Positions 10,999 through 23,000 of a stretch of 64,000 nt of DNA are shown here, piece by piece (within the stretch, counting starts at the first letter, position 1; every line of letters begins with the position of its first letter). Source of the DNA: Arachis hypogaea. Lineage: Eukaryota > Streptophyta > Magnoliopsida > Fabales > Fabaceae. Made by a program: the position numbers and the translations under genes. Where the stretch lies: contig NC_092038.1 of the NCBI RefSeq assembly GCF_003086295.3, positions 132,607,132 through 132,671,131 of the forward strand, written 5' to 3'. The notes below the pieces were generated by a model. That model was not told the DNA's origin, searched no databases, and saw only the letters and a program-made list of their open reading frames with translations.

Positions 10999-13218
10999 AT
11001 GAATCCTTTAATTGATCCAGTTAAAAATCTTTCTCCATGGAGAAAAGACTGGAACATTAAAGTTAAGGTTATTAGAATATGGGAAACATCATCTTCAATT
11101 CATAAGAAGAAACAAAGGGTTGTACAGATGCTTCTCATGGATGAGAATGTAAGTGTATTCATAATATAAGAGTTGTATTTTTCTAATCTCTGTAGAAGAA
11201 GTATTATTTTTGCAGTTGCTTGAATTTTTTCTAATATACATTATGTGTTTCTATCAAAAGATTAAAACAAGTTAATATCTTTACATTGCTTTATTGTAGC
11301 GTGATAAAATTCAAGCTACCATCAAAGATCATCTCATATCAAGTTTCAGTGGAAGGCTCAAAGAAGGAAATATGTATATCATTTCTAACTTAACAGTTTT
11401 ACCAAATACTGGAGCAAGGAGAGTAACCAAACATCGATTTGAGCTTATCTTTCAGTATCAAACTTCTGTTGTGGAAAGCCTATCTTTTAGTATATCTGAT
11501 TCTGGTTTCAGTTTGTATTCTATAGAAGAAATTCTTCAACAATCTAATGATCATGAATTTCTAATAGGTAAATTTGCTTTTTGTTCTTTTTTATTCTAGA
11601 TACATTTTTCAGGTCATTCTTGCGCAATGTTCAACTTTGTTTTTATTCCTACGTCTTTTAGCTTCAATACACTATGGTTGTGTATTATGCAGATTTTATT
11701 GGGATTCTTACATGTGTAGAAAGGCAAAAAGATGTAGAATGCGATGGGAAGATGATCAAAGTTGTTATTATTGAGCTTTATGCCGATGGGTTGTTCATTT
11801 AATTTTCTTGTCTTTATTTTCTATCTGGATAATTTTGTGTTGATTACTGTTATTTTGTGTTTATAAGATGTTATATTTTTATTATATTGTTATTCTCATT
11901 TGAATAATGTATTCTAATATAGGAAAAAAATTCAATGCAACATTTTTGGTGATTCTTGTGAAGTTTTTAATATCCTTTCATTAAGGAAATATGAGAGAGC
12001 TCCTGTTGTTATTCTCCAATCTTTTGCGATAAGAGCGAGAGGGGGTTAGTGCTGATTTATATTATGTGATATTTTTTTTGCTGCTATGTATGGTTTGGAT
12101 TTCTAATTGTGTTATTTGCTTTTCATTTTGAATGCATTTTTTTTTTCAGAAAAAATAGCTTACAAAATGTTATTGAGGTATCAAGAGTTTCAATCAATCC
12201 AGATATTCAGGAAACAGTTGACTTTCTCAATTGGTTTGTTGCATCTTCCTTTCATCTATTTACTTTTCTGTTAAGCTTATTTGTTTCGTATAAGAATTTT
12301 TAGTGTAGTATTGAAGAATCTACTTTTTTTTAGATATAATATTGCGAAGTGCCACTTTCCAACCTTGACTCCCGCTGAAACTGGATATCTCATTTCAAGG
12401 ATTGATAATGAAGAGTTTGATTGGAAATTAATTAGAAATATCAAGAATTTGAAAGCTAATTCTGAGGTTTGTTGGCCTTGATTTTTCTTTGATTGTAGTC
12501 TTATTTTTTGTTGTTTATATATGTTATATGATGACATCATTATATGCATAAATAGGATGGTGAGTTTTTTGTTATTGGCAAAATTAAAGCGATAATAGAT
12601 GATCCGGATTGGTGGTTCTTCTCTTGCATATGTGGTCATCCAGTTGCAGGAGATGATGGTGTATTTCATTGTCAGTTGTGTTCTCGAGATGTTGATCACA
12701 TCATTGTAAGGTTAATATCATCTTTAAAATAATAAAATCCAAATAAATTTTATTAAAATTATGAATTTTCTTTCTATACTGATCTTCCATGCTTTTCTAG
12801 ATATAGGATGAAATTGGTTATTGAAGATGGAACTTCTGCTGCCATCTTTGTTCTAATGGATAATGTTGCAACAAAACTATTTGGGAAAACTTGCTCTGAT
12901 TGTTTCTTGCAATTAGAACAAGAGATTGAGGTTAATTTCTTCACAATATTATTATCTTATTTTTTGTATGCTATATCTAATTACATCTAAAATTGTGCTA
13001 ATTAATATTGTATTGTTTTCTATGTATATTAGAGAATTGATCCTCCATGCTATCAACACTTGTTCTATGATATTGTCGGGAAAGAAAAAATTTTCAAGAT
13101 TCACACAAAGATAATTGGCAATGAAGAGTATTGTGGAACTTTTAAAGTTATTAATGTCTTGGGTGATATTCCTCTTTTGGAAAATAAGCAGCTTGATAAT
13201 TCTATCAATATAAGTTAA
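10999..13218 (+). pseudogene. RPA70-like OB-fold DNA-binding protein (DUF223 type), probably broken
   Basis: Nine exons can be placed: 10999-11148, 11300-11567, 11693-11789, 11923-12044, 12150-12233, 12334-12466, 12556-12710, 12801-12930 and 13033-13218. The N-terminal part (LSPWRKDWNIKVKVIRIWE) is the plant RPA1-like OB fold, the middle is a second OB fold (LQNVIEVSRVSINPDIQE), and the C-terminal part has the RPA70 zinc module with two CxxC pairs (CICG and CQLC) around WWFFSC. RPA70 coats single-stranded DNA; plant Helitrons also carry such genes. In the obvious splice model, exon 4 to exon 5 is out of frame by one base at a run of six A, and the exon 5/6 junction creates TGA. Either this is a pseudogene, the A run is miscalled, or my exon 5 is wrong. 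A Helitron-like 3' end lies downstream at 15365. Confidence 0.7.
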
Positions 13219-13391
13219 CTATCAATTTTATATAATTAAGAAGGAAGTAAAAAGTGTGATATTCATAGTTAATGTTGAGTTAAGGTATTTTCAATTCTTT
13301 TTTTTTATGCTTAATATTTAGTTATAGGAAATTTAATGCATTGGTTACACAAAATTAAGTAATTTCATTAATATTACACATATTTTTGTAG

Positions 13392-14911
13392 GAAATTATC
13401 CGTGGTCCAATATTCAGTCCAATATTTGAAGACTACTCACGCTATGAACAACTTGGTGATTATAAGAATTAAATCGTATCTGATCCTTCTATACAGTCAG
13501 AAAATATTGAGCGAATACTTACGGACCTTGTTTCAGCCAACTTATATCCTTTTACATCAAAATCTATACGAGTTAATATTATCTATATTTTTTTAAAAAA
13601 TTATTTTTTAAATCGTTCTTCTTAAATATATATAAATTAATTTTATACTTGCTATCAGGAGACAAATTGCTTCCTTCTTGGGAACATAATATCTGTGGTG
13701 AAAAATCAAAAGTGGTGGTTCTTACGGTGTCTTTGTGGTGCATCTATTAGTAATGTGAACAATGCATTTTATTGTAATATGTGTAGAGTTGAGTGTGTAG
13801 ATGCGATCCCAAGGTATGTCTTCGTATTTAAAAGCTTGGAATTTTTTTTACTCCTTGTGCTTAATTTTTTTAATGTGTTTCTAATCTAATTCTTTTATTG
13901 GTTGATTTTAGTTATCATATCAAAGTTGTTGTTTCTCATGGAAATGGGCATAATCTTTTTATACTCAATGATCGTGAGGTTGAACAAATACTCAAGAAAA
14001 GTTGCTCTGATCTTTTTAAAGAATATCATGCTCTCTCACAAGTAATGTATTCCATGTATCTTATTGAATTTTTACTTCTATATATTGTGAATCTTTGCCT
14101 CTAGAATTTCATTCTCATGCCCTTTATTCTTTTTGTTTTCCTCATTTTCATACATCCTTGCAGGCTCCTTATGATTATACTATCCCAGTTCGAATTGTTT
14201 CTGAATTTATCAACAAGAAACTACTGTTTGTTGTTGATGCAAGAATTGTTGGATATGAGTTAAACACATCGCTACATGTTGTTAATAGTGTTTGTGATGA
14301 TATCTCATTTGTCAATTTTCTCGAGGATGCTGCTGCTATTTATGATCACAAGGTTTGTGTGTGTGATTTTTGTGCTATTTATGCTACTACTATTGTTCTC
14401 TCATTTACGAACTATCATTGTAGTTATTCAACTTGGATGGTGAAACCCCTCACATTCCTTTAGAAAAAAGTTATGGTGTGCACATGTATTCTGATTCTCT
14501 GAACAATGCCATCTCAAATTCAAGTGATATCTCCTGTAATGGTTCACCAATTTCTGTTCTCAAATCGAATGTTTGGGTATATCAATCTTTAAAAATTTGT
14601 TCTCTTGATTTTGTATTGAAAGGAAAGAAGCATTTAATTTCTTTAGTTTTAGCCTAACTTTACTTTGTTTTTGTATTTTGAGTTTGAACATATGCAGAAT
14701 TTGTCATAATTCAAGAATGGAGATTTAAGTAGTGAAGAATAAAACACAAGGTATCTTATTTAAATTGGTAAAATAAATCATATGATTTTTATTGTATTAA
14801 TTCATTCAATTCTTTCAGCTTGACGAAGACAACAATTACTGTAACATCAAAATTTCAAATGACTCAGATAAAGTTGAAGACACAACCCTAGGATCATTAT
14901 GCCTCCGCTAG
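13392..14911 (+). pseudogene. Second, N-terminally truncated RPA70-like copy
   Basis: Exons at 13392-about 13560, 13659-13813, 13912-14041, 14164-14352, 14424-14576 and 14819-14911 encode the C-terminal half of a related protein. It has the zinc module with CLCG and CNMC pairs after QKWWFLRC, then SYHIKVVVSHGNG, DYTIPVRIVSEF and a low-complexity Ser/Asn/Asp-rich tail ending at TAG 14909. No equivalent of the first two OB folds is present. The first exon has an in-frame TAA at 13470-13472. The piece follows 170 bases after the stop of the first copy, so the pair looks like a tandem duplication or capture of partial genes. An alternative is that both pieces belong to one longer, mis-modelled gene. 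Confidence 0.6.
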
Positions 14912-15036
14912 ATCTTTATGTTTGGAAAATCTTTGAATTGTCATTTTAACGAGTACATGGATGAATGCAGTGGTTAAAGTATGTGGTCTATTTTGATTAA
15001 TTGTGTAATGTTCTAAAATTGTTTGAACTTTTTGAC

Positions 15037-15140
15037 AAACTTTGTCTCATAATAGAGGTTAACCACTTCTCTCTGATAATTTTGTACTAACTTTGTTTTT
15101 TAATAGATATCAGCGACTTCTCTTTAATAATTATGTACTC
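15037..15140 (+). repeat. Imperfect tandem duplication, two units of about 52 bp
   Basis: The words ACTTTGT..TAATAGA and CTTCTCT..TAAT..TGTACT occur in the same order in 15037-15087 and 15089-15140. The duplication lies between the truncated RPA copy and the Helitron-like end. Confidence 0.55.
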
Positions 15141-15330
15141 AATGTTTGATTTGTGACCAGAAATAATTTTTACATGGATAATAAAAATAAAATTCAAACA
15201 AAAGATTGTTTTTTAATAATATTATAGCTTAATAATATTTAGACATGGAAAGATTTAGTTTTTTTTTGTGGTAATAACTTAAAAATAAAAAGATTTAGCT
15301 TTTTTTCTTTCTAAATCTAAACAATAATAT

Positions 15331-15365
15331 ATGTTGTCGTGCGAATGCACGGGTTGCTCTGCTAG
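15331..15365 (+). mobile_element. Helitron-type 3' terminus (hairpin plus CTAG)
   Basis: A short hairpin CGTGC-GAAT-GCACG at 15338-15351 is followed ten bases later by CTAG at 15362-15365, and the next base is T. Helitrons end in CTRR about 10-12 bases after a GC-rich hairpin and insert between A and T, so all three features fit. The element would include the RPA-like genes upstream on the same strand. The 5' end, which should start with TC after an A, was not found, and no Rep/helicase sequence is visible, so it would be non-autonomous or truncated. Confidence 0.6.
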
Positions 15366-16178
15366 TTGGAAAGAAAGGTGGAAGGAATATTTGGTTTTAG
15401 TTTGTAAATCCGTTTGCGTTAGGGTAGCACTAGCATGTTTAGTGTACTTCGCGAAATAATTCCGACCCTTTATTCTGATACTAAATACAGAGAGAATTCT
15501 AATAATTAAGGAAAATACAATAGAACCCTAATAGAAATTATTTTCTTCTAATAACTAAATATAACTACAGATACTTCTGACCAGTTGTAACTTCTCTGCA
15601 TAAGCATGAGAATATCCAAGTTATAGTTTCAGAGTAACTTCTGCGAGATGTGTATGGCACTTTTGTTGAGCATATTATTCAACAAGTCTTCGTGATTTCT
15701 TAGATCATTACATGTCGAATTCCAACCTCATTAGTGCATGGCCAATTTTACATACATATCAAATAAAATATTTATTTTCAATTTAACAACACAAGATTCA
15801 GGTGGCACTAATTAATGGAAAAAGAATCAAGCAACTTGCATGGAAAAGATAGAAGTAAAAATAAAACTGCCGTTGTGGCCATGGTATCATGACACTTGTT
15901 GGCACTATCGATGCCGGCTTAGAATTGTAAACATCGAGCAGTACTTTGCAAATTCCAGGGTGACATAGTCCTAATCCTAAATCTACACACTTCTGGAATA
16001 ACAAAATGGTTGACTCTACTCTATTCTAATCGTTATTGTTATCGCTGACTAATGCTGAGTTTGAAATAAATTTCAAAACTATAAGACAAAGGGTCACGGA
16101 TTACATCATTCTAGGAACCTAAGGATGTTTGTGTTCATAATGATTTCACTCAATGATCACAAAGAAAGTTAAACAACC
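15366..16178 (+). promoter_or_regulatory. Upstream region of the LysM receptor kinase gene
   Basis: No coding frame is recognisable. The stretch lies between the Helitron-like end and the ATG at 16179, so it should hold the promoter and leader. I see no distinct TATA box that stands out from the AT-rich background. If the Helitron call is right, the element's right end lies about 810 bases upstream of the start codon. Confidence 0.4.
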
Positions 16179-19105
16179 ATGGCTTCTTCTCTCAATAATC
16201 TTCTTTGTCTTCTCTTCTCTCTTATGGCAACTTCATCTTCTATCAGAGTCTCTGCATTTCGTGTTTCAATGAAAACAACATACATGGACCCGCTAAGTTG
16301 CTCTGTAGAGGCTGCCAATACATGCACTGCCTCACTCTACCACATAACTCATGATGATTACAGCCTTGAAGAAATTGCATTTTATTACTCTGTTAACTCT
16401 TCACAAATCAAGCCTATTAAGTATGGAACAAGGCAAGATTACCTCATAACAGTTCCTTGTTCTTGCAAGAACACACAAAACCTCAGCGGGTATTTCTATC
16501 ATACAACCTACAAAAATGTGAAGCATGGTGACATCTTTGTGGACATATCAGCTTCTGTTTACAGTGGACAAGCCATGCTGATCACCCAAAGTTTAATTCC
16601 AGGCGAAGATCTAGAAATAGACATTCCATGTGGGTGTTCCGAGGATGAGGGTCAAAGGGTTGTCACATATACAGTGCAGCAGAATGATACACCAGAAACA
16701 ATTTCCCTTTTGCTTAATGCTACCCTGCCTGCCTTCCTGAGAATGAACAAGATTCTAGCTCAGAAACCTGGTTTCATAGATATTGGTTGGGTGCTCTTTG
16801 TTCCTTTGGAATTGAATGGGGTTCATGGGGTTCCTCCACAACCCACAGAAAGTAAGTTGTCTCAGATCAAACTCAAGTCCTAGCTAGGTCCATGATTACT
16901 TTTGTTAAATTGTGCACTGAGTTATATTTATAAATGTTTTACACTTCAGTTGTTAGCAAAGAAGTAGCTTTATTTTCTTATTGCTTGTTGGAACTGCATC
17001 TAGAATAAGGAGTTGCAGCCGTTATAGGCGCCATGGTCGGATGTTACAATAGTTTTTACATTTTTTTGTCTCCTCCTAATTTGAAATATGAATGACAAGT
17101 CTTTTGTTATTGATCTATTTCCACCTCATCTGATAATGCTTCTCATAGCTAAAATGGCTAATTCAACTAGTTTTGCCACTTGGTCTTTCTTTGGCAGAAA
17201 CGAAACGGAACTGGCCAATGATAGTTGGTATCGTCGTGGGAGTGCTGTTACTTTCAGTTATCATTATCACCATTCTCATAATTCTTTGGAGAAGGAGAGT
17301 CCATCAAATCACCAGAAATGATTCCACAGTTGTCTCTAAAAGATCATTTGTCAACAGAAATATTACCTTGCATAACTCCATCCTTTTCAAAGAATATATG
17401 GGAGGTAATTTAGCAAGTGTATTTGGAAACAAAAGGTTTATTGTTCAAACATGAATAAGGAGACTAAAACATTGGTGCAGATGTAATGCAAATTGAATCA
17501 GAAAGGCCACTGATATATGGTCTTGAGGAGATAGAAGAGGCTACAAATAACTTTGATGAAGCTCGAAAAATCGGAGTTGGCGGATATGGGAGTGTTTATT
17601 TTGGAATCTTAGAGCAGAAGGTATGCAAATCCACCTTCAGTTCTTCAATGGGCCAGAATAATACATTAATCAATGTGCTAACTTAGAGAATTATAATTTC
17701 CTTGCAGGAGGTTGCTGTGAAAAAGATGAGGTCTAATAAGACTAAGGAATTCTATACGGAACTCAAGGCCTTGTGTAAAATCCATCATATCAACATTGTA
17801 AGCAAATAGCTCTCAAGTGTTCTTTGACATGCAAAATCATCCAATTTTAGTTACATATATATATAAATAAGTAAATAACTGGCAGGTGGAGCTATTAGGA
17901 TATGCCAGAGGAGAAGATCACCTCTATTTGGTGTATGAGTATGTTTCAAATGGATCTCTCAGTGAACATATTCATGATCCATTAGAGCAAGGTATATTTT
18001 GGCTCCAAGATCTCTTTGTTGGGATATAATTAAAGCATAAGAGACTTGTTTGAAAATGCCATATAACAGCAGACTTGGCAGCATTACATAATGATAATAT
18101 TGTACTTATTATGAAAATACTATACTACCTTAAGTAGTACAACATGAAATTAAGCATTGTGTGAAGAAATCTAAAGCATGGTAAATTGGTAATGGAGCAG
18201 GGCACCAACCTCTTTCTTGGAATGCAAGGGTTCATATTGCACTCGATGCAGCAAGAGGTATTGAATACATACATGATCATACAAAAGCTCGATATGTGCA
18301 TCGCGACATAAAGACTAGCAATATTCTTGTTGATCAGAAGCTCAGAGCTAAGGTTACAACTCATCACAAGAAATAATATTCTGTGTGCTTCATAGTTGTC
18401 ACTGTTTCTGTTACATGTGATATTTGATATGATATGATATTCAGGTAGCAGATTTTGGACTTGCAATGCTGGTGGACAGAAGCAATGATGAAAATTTCAT
18501 AGCAACAAGGCTTGTTGGAACACCAGGATACCTTCCACCCGAGTAAGCTTGATGCCATGCCTAATTGCTTTTCAACCATAACTAGGGTCTTGTTGCATAC
18601 AATTTCAAGTTTTAACCAACCTTGTTGTTTAAGATCTGTGAAGGAGCTTCAGGTGACCCCAAAAACCGATGTGTTTGCATTTGGAGTGGTTCTAGCAGAA
18701 CTGATAACAGGGAAACGTGCACTGTTTCGGGACAACAACGAAGAAGGCACCAAAATGAAATCACTTATTTCACTTGTAAGTGTATGTTGATATGATCATT
18801 TAGCAGTATTTCAAACGCGTGAGGCTTTTTTTCTTCATCAGGTACATCAAATATTCCAAGATGCAGAGGCAGAGAATGGTCTAGAAGATGTGATAGATAA
18901 GAACCTTGAAGGAAACTATCCCATTGAATACGTGTTGAAGGTAGCAGAGATAGCAGGTCGGTGCTTGCAAGAAGATCCAGTAGAAAGGCCTGAAATGAGG
19001 GACTTGGTTGGAGCACTGTCACAGATAGTGATGAACTCCATAGAATGGGAAGCATCACTTGGTGGAAACAGCCAAGTCTTCAGTGGTGTCTTTACTGGAA
19101 GATGA
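16179..19105 (+). CDS. LysM receptor-like kinase, Arabidopsis LYK3 / legume EPR3 (LYK10) clade
   Basis: Nine exons (16179-16851, 17198-17404, 17481-17620, 17708-17797, 17886-17991, 18201-18352, 18445-18542, 18634-18775, 18842-19105) join in frame to 623 residues. Residues 1 to about 26 are a signal peptide. The ectodomain has the CxC pairs at 94-96 and 151-153 that separate LysM modules in this family. A transmembrane helix follows at about 231-255. The kinase looks active: GVGGYGSV at 325-332, VAVKK with Lys345, HRD at 439-441, DFG at 459-461 and GTPGYLPPE. The segment [21 protein letters not shown] is typical of Arabidopsis LYK3 (At1g51940), whose legume relatives include the exopolysaccharide receptor EPR3. 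It is not the Medicago gene called LYK3. It should sit in the plasma membrane and bind a microbial glycan; the ligand cannot be told from sequence. Confidence 0.92.
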
Positions 19106-19269
19106 ACAACACAACACAACTCACTCTCTTTCTCTTGTAATTATTGATCTTATTATGGTTTACATGTATAAGCAAATTATTTTATATGACAAGAAACAGA
19201 TGAACATATTGATAGCTAAACAAAAAACAATACAGATATCAGTATATGTGTATCACTATGACACTGCTT

Positions 19270-19410
19270 GACTCTTACTCAGGAGTAATCGACTTCACGT
19301 GAAGTTAATAGTTAAGAGCCATTAGATGAAAATTTAATCAAATTAGTCAAATTATCTAACGACTCTCAGTTATCAACTTCACATAAAGTCGACTGTATCT
19401 GAGTTTTCAC
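19270..19410. repeat. Foldback MITE about 165 bp after the LysM kinase stop
   Basis: The stretch is one long imperfect inverted repeat: TCGACTTCACGTGAAGTTAA on the left pairs with the complement of TATCAACTTCACATAAAGTC on the right, with GTTAGATAATTTGACTAATT-type sequence at the centre. I remember this foldback family as very common in peanut sequences. It lies where the 3' untranslated region or terminator of the kinase gene is expected. A more divergent copy is at 42751-42888. Confidence 0.75.
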
Positions 19411-19869
19411 CTGTGAATTACTATCTAAAAATGTAAAAAAGAAAATCAATAAACTATGAAGACACAAGAGAGTTAGAGAAGCTTGGAATGCAAGTAAAAC
19501 ATGAAAGGAATTTTCCTCAATTTTTTTTTAATTTTCAAATCATATTATTAAAAATATAAAAAATTTGACAATCTATTTGGACTAATTAGTAATTACAAAT
19601 AAATTAAAAATAAATAAATATTACTCATATAAAGGAAACGACATGGCGTTTTGTATTTTTCGTTTGATGAGTTTGTTTTAGTCTCAAGACGGCGTCGTTG
19701 GGGTCCATGCGTATAGGCTATAGCACTTTCAATTCATTTCAATTTTCAACCCAAGGTAACATGTTCCTCAGCTCTAGCCATTGCAAGAAAGAGAGACAGA
19801 CATCAACCCGAAGACGAAGCTCCAACCTGTAACTGCACACAAACACAAGACACAAGGAATCATTTCTTC

Positions 19870-19911
<42 letters not shown>

Positions 19912-20039
19912 ATGGTTCAGCTTCCAAACATGCCTCGCTGAACCCTAAGCGCTTATTCTTCCTCCTCTTCAGAACTCTTGATCTGATCCAGATCCCGATC
20001 TGGTTCTGATTCGGATCCTAATTCCGATCCGATCTACAA
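19411..20039 (+). promoter_or_regulatory. Promoter and leader of AP1M with CT-rich tract
   Basis: This is the interval between the MITE and the AP1M start codon. A pyrimidine tract of CT and TCTT repeats occupies 19867-19911, a common feature of plant leaders. It is followed by a short upstream reading frame (19912-19941) and a GATCC-rich stretch. Confidence 0.5.
19912..19941 (+). other. Upstream ORF of nine codons in the AP1M leader
   Basis: ATG at 19912 opens a nine-codon frame (MVQLPNMPR) that closes with TGA 98 bases before the AP1M ATG at 20040. It lies directly after the CT tract, so it is probably transcribed. Short upstream frames can lower translation of the main frame; nothing shows that this one does. 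Confidence 0.5.
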
Positions 20040-23000
20040 ATGGCAGGGGCAGCCTCTGCTCTCTTCCTGCTCGACATCAAAGGCCGCGTCCTCATTTGGC
20101 GCGACTACCGCGGTGACGTCTCTGCCGTCGAGGCCGAACGCTTCTTCACCAAGCTCATCGAGAAAGAGGTACTTAATCCTTCTCTTTCTTCTCATCACTA
20201 TCTCTTTCTAATTGCATAACGAGAAATTTAGCTCACAAGTAGCAGCTCAATTCTCTTGACCTGTTTATCGGTCCTCTTTTCAACAATCCAATGTTATTAA
20301 TTTTTAATTTGAATTTATTCGTTTGTTTCTGTTATGCGGTTGCTCATCTGAGTGTTAAGATTTGGCTAAGTTTTATGTTGCTTGAGGCGGTGATGTAATG
20401 GAGAATTTGCAGCTTTCAGTTTGTTTTTTGCCCCCTAATTTGTTGTTTTTGGAAATTGTGGTATAGGGGGATCCGCAGTCTCAAGATCCAGTTGTGTATG
20501 ATAATGGTGTGACCTACATGTTCGTACAACATAGCAATGTTTACGTCATGACAGCAACAAGGCAAAATTGCAATGCCGCTAGCCTTCTTTTCTTCCTGCA
20601 TCGTGTAGTTGATGTGAGTGTCACTGCGTAGTTATGATTTTGAATATTTTGGATTGCCATGGTTTAGAAATTGAGTTTTGTGTAGTTTAAGCTCTAGTGA
20701 TTGATTTGGATCATCCGTGTCTCTGGCAGGTGTTTAAACATTATTTTGAAGAACTGGAAGAGGAGTCTCTTAGGGATAACTTTGTTGTTGTGGTAAAGTG
20801 CCAGTGTAGCTTTGGATTCAGTAATTTGTCAATTGCATTCTTTTGTTTAGGTTTTTCGTTTGTTATAAAGAAGATAAGCAACAGTGCTGAGTTATTGTTT
20901 CCTTGGCAGTACGAATTACTTGATGAAATTATGGACTTTGGTTACCCACAATATACCGAGGCAAAGATTCTTAGCGAATTTATCAAAACGGATGCTTATA
21001 GAATGGAAGTTACGCAGAGACCCCCCATGGCTGTAACAAATGCTGTGTCTTGGCGCAGTGAAGGAATAAACTACAAGAAGAATGAGGTTGCGTTATGAAA
21101 GCTATATTATATGTGGATCATTTTGAATTGTAATTTTTTTATTTGAGTCATCAATGACTATTGTTATATTTCTTTCATTTGTTTAGGTTTTCTTGGATGT
21201 TGTGGAGAGTGTTAACATACTTGTCAATAGCAATGGACAAATAATTAGATCTGACGTTGTTGGGGCTCTGAAGATGAGAACATATTTGAGGTTTGTTTTT
21301 GGCTCTGAAGATATTAATTAAGATTGGTTACTGGTGAAGTAGGTATACGTTAGCAATATGGCCTAGCCACAATTTGAGAAAGGCAAATGGTTGAATCAGT
21401 TAACAATTTGAATATGTTGTTTTCTTTTGTTACTAATTATCCATGCTTTGATTGCTTCATTCATACAATACTTTTAATGCTTTCTTAGGAGCAGGTGTTA
21501 AACCTTACGCCAGTAGATATTTTTAATGTTGATCCAAAAACTTTACTCATGGGATTCTACTTTTAGAGTTGCAATTGATTCCGAAGAGAGACTTTACACA
21601 CTGAAGTTTCTGTATACCTAACCTAAGCATACCTCTTCGTGAATATTTATCTGAGAACTCAACTTTTTGCTTATTTAATACAGTGGTATGCCGGAGTGCA
21701 AACTTGGTTTAAATGATAGAGTATTATTAGAGGCACAAGGTAGAGCAACCAAGGGAAAAGCGATTGACTTGGAAGATATCAAATTTCATCAGTATGTGTT
21801 CTTAATTCTTTTAGCTATATAAACTGATCAGTCTTTTATGATGCAGATTTCTATAGACTTTGTGCAAACATGTTTCTATCTTCTTATGGTTCTTTTAAAA
21901 TGATATGCTGGCATTTGATGCAGGTGTGTTCGTTTGGCTCGATTTGAAAATGATCGAACAATATCCTTTATACCACCTGATGGATCATTTGATTTGATGA
22001 CATATAGACTCAGTACACAGGTTCTTCTTCTCTAAATATGTAATAGTTTATGTTTGATGGGTAGACATACATGCATGAAATAATTTTGAAGTCTCAGTTG
22101 ATGCTAACATACTTGGTTTCAGGTTAAACCCTTAATTTGGGTGGAAGCACAAGTTGAAAGGCATTCAAAAAGCCGGATTGAGATTATGGTAAAAGCTAGG
22201 AGTCAATTTAAGGAACGTAGGTACTGATATTATTTGATCGTCTTACTCCTCCTGCTTCTCTTTTTTTCGATAGAAGATGGGAGATCCACTGATCTTAAAT
22301 TTATGTAACATGAGATAATTTGCTACTTTGCTCTAGATTTAAGATCACGATAAATTTCTTTACTTCCACAAGCACTCATAGAATCCAATTTTTTCAGCAC
22401 TGCCACAAATGTAGAGATTGAGCTGCCTGTACCTGCCGATGCAACCAATCCAAATGTTCGAACCTCAATGGGATCTGCATCCTATGCACCCGAAAAAGAT
22501 GCATTAATTTGGAAAATAAGATCGTTTCCTGGGGGCAAGGTATAAACCACTTGGAAATGGCATTAAATTGGCACCTTAATTGAATTGTGATTAATGGATT
22601 TGGTTCTGTTGTTTGATACATTCAGGAGTACATGTTAAGAGCAGAGTTCCGTCTTCCCAGTATAACAGACGAGGAAGCAACTCCTGAGCGAAAAGCTCCT
22701 ATACGTGTAAAATTTGAGATACCATACTTTACTGTTTCAGGGATACAGGTAATGCTACATATCCAGAAGATTTTTCTTATATCCTGATTTTTATTAGTTA
22801 GTTACACCAGTTTTCATTATTTTAGAATCGGTGGATGGATATTTGAACCTGTTCTCTCTATTTGCCCTTTTAGTTTACTGCTTGAACTTATCTCTCTTGT
22901 TTCATTCTGACATGAGGGGTGATTTGTGAGCTGCATGAATTTATTATAATTTGTTTTGTTTTCATAATTGAGCTGATATTTAGGTCATGAGAAGGGTTCA

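Noticed and set aside
17088..17321. Separate small gene between LysM exons
   Set aside because: It overlaps the transmembrane exon of the LysM kinase in a different frame and is a shadow of it.
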